A DNA stretch of 20,000 bases, taken from the NCBI GenBank assembly GCA_947378905.1, contig CANCLV010000014.1, forward strand, positions 1 to 20,000. Direction: 5' to 3'. A program made the translations under genes and the position numbers. Of this stretch, positions 7,150-12,099 are shown piece by piece. The notes under the pieces were generated by a model that made no database searches, had not been told where the DNA came from, and saw nothing but the letters and a program-made list of their open reading frames with translations. Within the stretch, counting starts at the first letter, position 1. The number at the start of each line of letters is the position of its first letter. The stretch comes from Opitutia bacterium (GTDB lineage: Bacteria > Verrucomicrobiota > Verrucomicrobiia > Opitutales > UBA953).

Positions 7150-8096
7150 GTCAGCCAGCTATCAAAATTTTTACGGGGAACGCCAACCCTGCACTCGCCA
7201 AAGAAATTTGCGAGCATCTCGGTGAGCCATTGGGTTCAGCGACGGTAAACTGTTTTCCTGATGGTGAAACTTCGGTACAGATAAATGAAAATATTCGCGG
7301 CTGCGATGTATTCGTGGTGCAACCGACTTGTGTACCAGCGAACGACCGCATCATGGAGTTATTAATTATGATTGATGCATTACGCCGCGCCTCCGCTGCA
7401 CGTATCACCGCTGTCATTCCTTTCTACGGATACGCTCGTCAAGATCGCAAAGATAAACCGCGCGTTCCGATTACCGCCAAACTCGTTGCTAATCTTTTAA
7501 CCGCTGCAGGTGCTAATCGTATTCTCACCGTTGATTTACACGCGCAACAGATTCAAGGCTTCTTCGATATTCCGGTCGATCATCTCTATGCTTCGCCGGT
7601 CTTCTACGCCTATATTAAAAATAAACCCTGGTTGAAAGATGCGACCGTATTTTCTCCTGACGTGGGTGGTCTAAAGTATGCTTCTGCCGTGGCGGATATG
7701 CTTAACCTGCCTTATGGCTTTGTTGCTAAACGCCGCACAAGTGCTACCACCGTAACTGCTACGAGCTTGGTGGGTGATGTAGACGGCAAAGATGTTATCT
7801 TGGTCGACGACATGACTGAAACTGCTGGCACCTTGGTGGCTGCGGCTGAATTAATTAAGAAGAATGGTGCCCGCACAGTGCGTGCGATGGTTTCACACTG
7901 CATGATTCAAGAAATCGCCTATGAGCGTTTCAAGAAAGGTGTAATTGATGAAGTCATCACCACTAATTCAGTGCCGATTGATACCCGCGGATTACCGATT
8001 ACGGTCTTATCCATTGCACCTTTATTGGCCGATGCGATTCGCCGCATTCACGGTAATAATAGCGTAACGGATCTCTTCCCGATTAAGGGACACTGA
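7146..8096 (+). CDS. prs: Ribose-phosphate pyrophosphokinase (PRPP synthetase)
   Basis: A 316-residue protein of normal class I Prs length. It makes PRPP from ribose 5-phosphate and ATP for nucleotide, His and Trp synthesis in the cytoplasm. Visible motifs: 'GNANPALAKEI' at the N-terminus, 'FPDGETSVQINENIRG', the ATP-binding 'FYGYARQDRKDKPR' (93-106), the conserved His H132 in 'VDLHAQQIQGFF', the catalytic flexible-loop basic residues in 'AKRRTSATTV', and the PRPP loop 'VILVDDMTETAGTL' (216-229). In the loop Thr-Glu stands where many homologues have Ile-Asp. Its ATG overlaps the lpxD stop by 4 bp, implying translational coupling with a lipid A gene. It is the last gene of the rightward run and faces the peroxiredoxin gene with a 15-bp gap and no clear terminator. 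Confidence 0.96.
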   Translation: MSQPAIKIFTGNANPALAKEICEHLGEPLGSATVNCFPDGETSVQINENIRGCDVFVVQPTCVPANDRIMELLIMIDALRRASAARITAVIPFYGYARQDRKDKPRVPITAKLVANLLTAAGANRILTVDLHAQQIQGFFDIPVDHLYASPVFYAYIKNKPWLKDATVFSPDVGGLKYASAVADMLNLPYGFVAKRRTSATTVTATSLVGDVDGKDVILVDDMTETAGTLVAAAELIKKNGARTVRAMVSHCMIQEIAYERFKKGVIDEVITTNSVPIDTRGLPITVLSIAPLLADAIRRIHGNNSVTDLFPIKGH

Positions 8097-8111
8097 TCTC
8101 GTTCGGTCCGA

Positions 8112-8615
8112 TTATTTTTTTCCGCTTAGGAAGTTAATCACTTGCTGAGCTTGGTCGCCCGTGTGTCCGTCATAGTCAGCCATGATACAAACTCCGTCTT
8201 TAAACAGATAGGCTGAGCGACTCGCAAAACCGAAACGAACAGGAACTTGAAAAGCTTGAGCAACCTTGTGATCTTTATCTGCTAAAAGAGAGAAGGGAAA
8301 GTTTTGCGATTTTTTGAATTCTTTTTGGGCCTCTTCTTTATCAGTGCTTACGCCCAAAATTTTTACCCCGAGATTGGTTAAGCCCTGCCAGTTATCGCGC
8401 AGTGAGCAGCCTTGTTTAGTGCAACCAGGAGTGTTGGCCTTGGGGTAGAAATAAACGAGTAAGTATCCCTGGGCACCGAATTGGGCGACGTTCACCGGCT
8501 TACCATCTTGATCATTGCAGGTCACATCGGGTAATCGCTCGCCCACATCAAGGCGTTCAGCCGCATTACCGAAAAAAGGGAGGAAGGAAAAGAGCATGAG
8601 GGCGATGGTTTTCAT
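8112..8615 (-). CDS. bcp: Exported thioredoxin-dependent peroxiredoxin, PrxQ/Bcp type
   Basis: A 167-residue protein. Residues 1-18 (MKTIALMLFSFLPFFGNA) form a signal peptide, so the enzyme probably works in the periplasm; most Bcp proteins are cytoplasmic. The mature part begins 'RLDVGERLPDVTCNDQDGKPV' and contains the AhpC/TSA fold. The peroxidatic Cys is C65 in 'NTPGCTKQGCS' and the resolving Cys is C70, the 4-residue spacing that defines the PrxQ class. The upstream 'VYFYPKANTPGCT' motif and the later 'GVSTDK' and 'FPFSLLADKD' are standard. It reduces peroxides and needs a thiol partner. It is a single gene, convergent with prs and divergent from fabZ. Confidence 0.92.
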   Translation of the reverse strand: MKTIALMLFSFLPFFGNAAERLDVGERLPDVTCNDQDGKPVNVAQFGAQGYLLVYFYPKANTPGCTKQGCSLRDNWQGLTNLGVKILGVSTDKEEAQKEFKKSQNFPFSLLADKDHKVAQAFQVPVRFGFASRSAYLFKDGVCIMADYDGHTGDQAQQVINFLSGKK

Positions 8616-8707
8616 CGACGCTTAATCAACCAGTTTTAGAGCCGAAGGCAAACCCTCCATTGATGTTTTCGTGTCGCTTGTCGGCCTTAATCCCGCAAAA
8701 CAGAGGT

Positions 8708-9148
8708 ATGTCGCAGGAAATACTCGCCACCATCCCACACCGCCCACCTTTTCTTTTTATCGATGAGATTAAAGAGGTCCGCACCGATGGTGCCGTTTGC
8801 ACGAGAACCTTCCGCGCGGATGAGCCATTTTATAGCGGACACTATCCAGGCAACCCGATCACCCCAGGCGTTTTGCTGTGTGAATCGGTTTTCCAAACCG
8901 GGGCGATTTATTTGACGAAGAAATTACAAGCGGAAGGCGTGACAGCTTCGGATAAAACGCCTGTGCTTTGTCGTATCGAAGAAGCTAAATTTAAGGGCAT
9001 GGTAAAGCCCGGTGATACCGTGACGATTGAAGTGAAGCATGTGGAAACCCTGCAACAGTTTCATTTTCTTACTGGAAACGTACGACTCGACGGAAAAGTC
9101 GTGCTCTCCATTCGTTTCGCTCTCGCACTCGTCACCCAAACTGTTTGA
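8708..9148 (+). CDS. fabZ: 3-hydroxyacyl-ACP dehydratase, FabZ-like
   Basis: A hot-dog fold protein of 146 residues from ATG 8708. A longer frame from 8660 would add 16 residues with no family match, whereas the 8708 start has AGAGGT directly before it and gives 'MSQEILATIPHRPPFLFIDEI', the normal FabZ N-terminus. The catalytic His is in 'YSGHYPGNPITPGVLLCES' and the catalytic Glu is in the same block ('CES', normally 'EA'); Thr replaces the usual Met in 'IMPG'. FabZ dehydrates 3-hydroxyacyl-ACP to trans-2-enoyl-ACP in fatty-acid elongation. The FabI-like reductase, which takes that product, follows 9 bp later, and oleA-oleB come next. The family is clear; whether this is the main FabZ or a paralogue dedicated to the ole branch cannot be told from here. 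Confidence 0.88.
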   Translation: MSQEILATIPHRPPFLFIDEIKEVRTDGAVCTRTFRADEPFYSGHYPGNPITPGVLLCESVFQTGAIYLTKKLQAEGVTASDKTPVLCRIEEAKFKGMVKPGDTVTIEVKHVETLQQFHFLTGNVRLDGKVVLSIRFALALVTQTV

Positions 9149-9157
9149 AATTAAAGT

Positions 9158-9958
9158 ATGTCGTTTCTCGGAATCAGTGGAAAAACTTTTTTAGTTTTAG
9201 GCGTCGCTAATAAAAAATCGGTCGCATGGCACGTCGCCAAAACCCTCGAGGCTGAAGGCGCAAAAGTCATCTACTCGGTGCGATCTGCTGCGCGCAAAGA
9301 ATCGCTCAACACCTTGCTCGCCGGTAAACCTACGTACATTTGTGATTTAGAAGACGAAGCACAGACCATTCAACTCGCTGAGAAAGTGGGTAAAGAACAC
9401 GGACCGATTGACGGTGTATTGCACAGCGTAGCATTCGCTAATTTCTCGAAGGGTATGCAGCCTTTTCACGAGACCGTGCGGGCTGACTTTCTTCAGGCTA
9501 CGGCGATATCCTGTTTCTCTTTGGTCGAACTCTCCCGGGCCTTAAAACCGTATTTAAGCAAAGAAGCATCGGTGGTTTCGATTGGCATATCCTCACAGGT
9601 GACCGCTGCTAATTATGGTTATATGTCGCCGATCAAAGCGGCTTTGGAATCAGCCAGTCGCTTCTTAGCAAAATCTTTTTCGTCTGATTCGCGCGTGCGA
9701 TTTAATTCTGTGAATGCGGGTCCATTGAAAACCAGTGCGAGCGCTGGCATTCCTGGATATTTAGAAAATTATCTTCACGCCGAAAAAATGACGTTGCGAA
9801 AAGAAGCTTTGAAGACGCAAGAAGTGGCTGATGTCGCTGTCTGGTTACTTTCACCTCGTTCGAGCGGAGTCAATGGGCAAGGCGTTGTTGTTGATGCAGG
9901 TATGGGCTTAAATTTCTTTGACGAAGAACTCGTTAAAGCCTCCTCACGCATTTTATAA
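9158..9958 (+). CDS. fabI: Enoyl-ACP reductase, FabI-like (divergent active site)
   Basis: A 266-residue short-chain dehydrogenase of the FabI branch. The nucleotide site is 'VLGVANKKSVAW' (13-24), the FabI form with GVA and a short Ser-containing loop in place of the classical GxxxGxG. The Tyr-x6-Lys pair is Y153 and K160 in 'ANYGYMSPIKAALE'. 'VNAGPLKTSAS' matches the FabI substrate-loop lead ('LAAGPIKTLAA'), and the end 'GVNGQGVVVDAGM' is typical. The second conserved Tyr of FabI, ten residues before Y153, is Gly (G143). It should reduce trans-2-enoyl-ACP with NAD(P)H as the last step of elongation. It lies 9 bp after the FabZ-like gene, and the oleA GTG follows its stop by 1 bp. It is too short and of the wrong motif type to be OleD. 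Confidence 0.88.
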   Translation: MSFLGISGKTFLVLGVANKKSVAWHVAKTLEAEGAKVIYSVRSAARKESLNTLLAGKPTYICDLEDEAQTIQLAEKVGKEHGPIDGVLHSVAFANFSKGMQPFHETVRADFLQATAISCFSLVELSRALKPYLSKEASVVSIGISSQVTAANYGYMSPIKAALESASRFLAKSFSSDSRVRFNSVNAGPLKTSASAGIPGYLENYLHAEKMTLRKEALKTQEVADVAVWLLSPRSSGVNGQGVVVDAGMGLNFFDEELVKASSRIL

Positions 9959-9959
9959 C

Positions 9960-10994
9960 GTGCAGTTTCAACGAACAGTTTTAACGGGTTTGGTCGCAGA
10001 ACTTCCGCCCGAAGTTTGGACTTCGGATGAAGTGGAAAAACGTCTGGCGCCCGTGTACACGCGATTGAAATTACCTGAAGGTCGCCTGGAATTGATGACG
10101 GGAATTAAAGAGCGTCGATTTTGGCCACAGGCGATGCTTGCGTCTCAAGCTTCGGCCTTAGCTGGAAAAAAAGCGATGGCGGCCGCTGGGGTCGGTCCAG
10201 CGGACATTGACCTGCTCATCCATTCATCCGTCTGTCGCGACCGTCTAGAGCCTTCCACGGCTGCTTATGTGCATGGTTTACTGGGTCTAGGCCCACAAGT
10301 GCAGATTATGGATATTTCTAATGCCTGCTTAGGTTTTTTAAATGCCGTGGTAATGGCGGCGGGCTTGGTGGAGTCGGGTCAGATTCGTCGAGCCCTCATC
10401 TGCTCGGGTGAAAACGGTAAACCTTTAGTGGAGCACACGATTCGTCAGTTGAACGAGAATCTTTCTTTAACGCGCGATTCCATAAAACCTTATTTTGCAA
10501 ATCTCACTATCGGTGCTGGTGCTGCCGCGGCGATTGTTTGTCGCGAAGAATTAGCGAAGGATGATTTAATTCGATTACGCGCAGCGGCGTGGGAAACGGA
10601 TTCTTCGGCGAATCAACTTTGCGAAGGTGACACTTCATCGAATGAATTAGACATGCGCACAGACTCAGAAGCTCTGTTAGTCGCAGGTGTTGGCTTAGCA
10701 CAACGCTGTTGGGATCGATTTAAAAAAGAAAGCGGTTGGACTGAATCTACGCCGCAAAAAATTATTACGCACCAAGTAGGTCGTCGCCACTCCGCTTTAC
10801 TTTTTGAAAAATTAGGATTAGATCCGGCAAAAGATTATCAAAGTTTTGATCGTCTCGGAAATGTCGGTTCGGTTTCGTTGCCTGCGACTTTGGCGTTAGC
10901 ACGTCTTGAAGGAAAAATTAAAGCCGGAGATAAAACCGCGCTGTTGGGGATTGGCAGTGGCCTCGTAAGTCTCATGCTTGCCGTAGAATGTTAG
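9960..10994 (+). CDS. oleA: OleA-type acyl-CoA condensing thiolase (head-to-head)
   Basis: A 344-residue thiolase-fold protein. I place the start at GTG 9960, one base after the fabI stop: it yields 'MQFQRTVLTGLVAELPPEVWTSDEV', which lines up with the known OleA N-terminus ('MLFQNVSIAGL...'). A frame from 9918 would overlap fabI and add unmatched residues. The catalytic triad is C123 ('DISNACLGF'), H271 ('THQVGRRH') and N301 ('LGNVGS'). The OleA-specific Glu that enters the partner subunit's active site is E97 in 'CRDRLEPSTA'. The 26-residue E-to-C spacing and 30-residue H-to-N spacing equal those of Xanthomonas OleA (E117/C143, H285/N315). It therefore should condense two fatty acyl thioesters to a 2-alkyl-3-ketoacid rather than act as FabH. 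oleB overlaps its stop by 7 bp. Confidence 0.9.
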   Translation: MQFQRTVLTGLVAELPPEVWTSDEVEKRLAPVYTRLKLPEGRLELMTGIKERRFWPQAMLASQASALAGKKAMAAAGVGPADIDLLIHSSVCRDRLEPSTAAYVHGLLGLGPQVQIMDISNACLGFLNAVVMAAGLVESGQIRRALICSGENGKPLVEHTIRQLNENLSLTRDSIKPYFANLTIGAGAAAAIVCREELAKDDLIRLRAAAWETDSSANQLCEGDTSSNELDMRTDSEALLVAGVGLAQRCWDRFKKESGWTESTPQKIITHQVGRRHSALLFEKLGLDPAKDYQSFDRLGNVGSVSLPATLALARLEGKIKAGDKTALLGIGSGLVSLMLAVEC

Positions 10995-11881
10995 CGCCCA
11001 ATCCATCTACGATGTCGCCTGAGGTGAAGGCCTTGTATCCTTTCGAGGTACGAGAATACCCGTCGGCTGATGGGGTGATGCGTTTTGTGGATTACGGACC
11101 CAAGGATGGCCCAGCCGTGCTGCTTTTACACGGGAACCCCTCTTGGTCGTTTTTATGGAGAAACCTGGTCCTGAAGCTCGGTAAGGCGGGATTCAGGGTC
11201 ATTGCCCCCGACCACCTCGGAATGGGTCTGTCGGACCGGCCGGCCAAGTTTCTCCGACTCGATGACCGGATCAACGCCGTCCATGGCTTGGTCGATTTCT
11301 TGGGTCTGAAGAAATTTGATATCGGAGTTCATGACTGGGGTGGTGCGATTGGGCTCGGTCTGGCTGGCCGCATGCCTGACCGCATTGGAAAAATCTTAAT
11401 CACCAATACTGGCGCATTTCTCTCAGACAACATCCCCAAGCGTATCGCCGTCTGTCGATTCCCGTTCATCGGACGCTTCCTCGTCGAAACATTTAACGCC
11501 TTTGCTTGGCCTGCAACCTGGATGGCTGTTCAGAAGCCTATGAATACGGCCGTAAAGGAAGGGTTTCTGTTTCCGTATAGTTCAATGGATTCCCGAAAAG
11601 CGGTGGCTGACTTTGTGGCGGACATTCCGATGGAGCTCAATCACCCTACACGTACGGTCTTGGCCGAAGTAGGGGAGCGTCTGGTTTTATTGAAAGACAA
11701 ACGCGTCATGATTCTCTGGGGCCTGCGCGACTTCTGTTTCGACCAAACCTTTTTAGCCGAGTTTGAACGGAGATTCCCTCATGCACAGAAGCTGATTTTT
11801 GGTGAAGCCGGGCACTATGTTTTGGAAGATGCGGGTGACGCAGCACTCGATCCCGCCGTGCAATTTTTCTTGAACGGATAA
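10988..11881 (+). CDS. oleB: OleB-type beta-lactone decarboxylase (haloalkane dehalogenase-like alpha/beta hydrolase)
   Basis: A 297-residue alpha/beta hydrolase. The oxyanion motif is 'LLLHGNPSWSFLWRN' (HGNP 48-51). The nucleophile is D116 in 'GVHDWGGAIG', the aspartate elbow of haloalkane dehalogenases and OleB. D248 ('WGLRDFCFD') is the likely third acid and H276 ('AGHYVLEDA') the base. The beginning 'LYPFEVREY' resembles OleB proteins. OleB opens and decarboxylates a cis-beta-lactone to a cis-olefin. The dehalogenase family shares this architecture, so motif alone would be ambiguous; the 7-bp overlap with oleA decides for OleB. The start is ATG 10988, but ATG 11012 is possible. No OleC or OleD gene follows; gyrB comes next after 218 bp. 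Confidence 0.87.
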   Translation: MLAPNPSTMSPEVKALYPFEVREYPSADGVMRFVDYGPKDGPAVLLLHGNPSWSFLWRNLVLKLGKAGFRVIAPDHLGMGLSDRPAKFLRLDDRINAVHGLVDFLGLKKFDIGVHDWGGAIGLGLAGRMPDRIGKILITNTGAFLSDNIPKRIAVCRFPFIGRFLVETFNAFAWPATWMAVQKPMNTAVKEGFLFPYSSMDSRKAVADFVADIPMELNHPTRTVLAEVGERLVLLKDKRVMILWGLRDFCFDQTFLAEFERRFPHAQKLIFGEAGHYVLEDAGDAALDPAVQFFLNG

Positions 11882-11930
11882 AGATGGTTAAAAAAGTGTA
11901 AAATGAGTGCAAAATAGGGTGTTTATACCC

Positions 11931-11939
11931 TGTGAATAA
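11931..11939 (-). promoter_or_regulatory. DnaA-box match upstream of gyrB (first)
   Basis: TGTGAATAA is the reverse complement of TTATTCACA, the same 9-mer found upstream of dnaB at 1424-1432. It sits between the two ACCCT repeats and overlaps each by one base. Confidence 0.35.
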
Positions 11940-12033
11940 CCCTTTTTAGTGTTTTCATAAGTGTCTTATTATCAGTCACTTAAAAAAGCAAAAAAACCTC
12001 ACATTTTGAGTGTTTTCCTATTGCAGATTAGTT

Positions 12034-12042
12034 TGTGAAAAA
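12034..12042 (-). promoter_or_regulatory. DnaA-box match upstream of gyrB (second)
   Basis: TGTGAAAAA is the reverse complement of TTTTTCACA and fits TTWTNCACA exactly. It lies 57 bp before the gyrB ATG, close to where a promoter or 5' leader would be. Confidence 0.3.
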
Positions 12043-12099
12043 CAGACTAAAAAAGCCCCTAATAAAAGGGGTACAAAACTATCTTTTATCACACAAAAA

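Larger units (their letters stand above)
11882..12099 (+). promoter_or_regulatory. AT-rich gyrB leader with DnaA-box matches and repeats
   Basis: This 218-bp gap is visibly richer in A and T than the genes around it. Two exact DnaA-box matches (TTWTNCACA, both on the minus strand) are at 11931-11939 (TGTGAATAA) and 12034-12042 (TGTGAAAAA). AGTGTTTTC occurs twice, at 11948-11956 and 12009-12017. AGGGT (11916-11920) can pair with either of two ACCCT copies (11927-11931 and 11939-11943), the second being followed by TTTT. TAAGTG and CACTTA form an inverted repeat in 11959-11982, and CCCCT/AGGGG a small hairpin at about 12056-12071. A gyrB promoter must lie here; the best -10 is TATTAT at 11967-11972, without a good -35. 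Confidence 0.45.

Noticed and set aside
9158..9958. The SDR gene as the missing OleD
   Set aside because: It has the FabI-type cofactor loop and C-terminus and only 266 residues; OleD proteins are longer extended-type SDRs with a GxxGxxG motif.
9918..9959. Longer oleA start overlapping the end of fabI
   Set aside because: The extra 14 residues do not match OleA, while GTG 9960 gives the family N-terminus exactly and follows the fabI stop by one base.
10988..11881. Haloalkane dehalogenase
   Set aside because: The fold and aspartate nucleophile fit, but overlap with a clear OleA makes OleB the better call; no other dehalogenation context is present.
12056..12071. Terminator of oleB or of a minus-strand gene
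   Set aside because: The stem is only 5 bp, the T-tract lies on the minus strand, and no minus-strand gene ends there.
12010..12099. Longer gyrB start from GTG 12010
   Set aside because: It would translate the AT-rich leader, including a DnaA-box match and a hairpin; ATG 12100 leaves a normal GyrB N-terminal tail.
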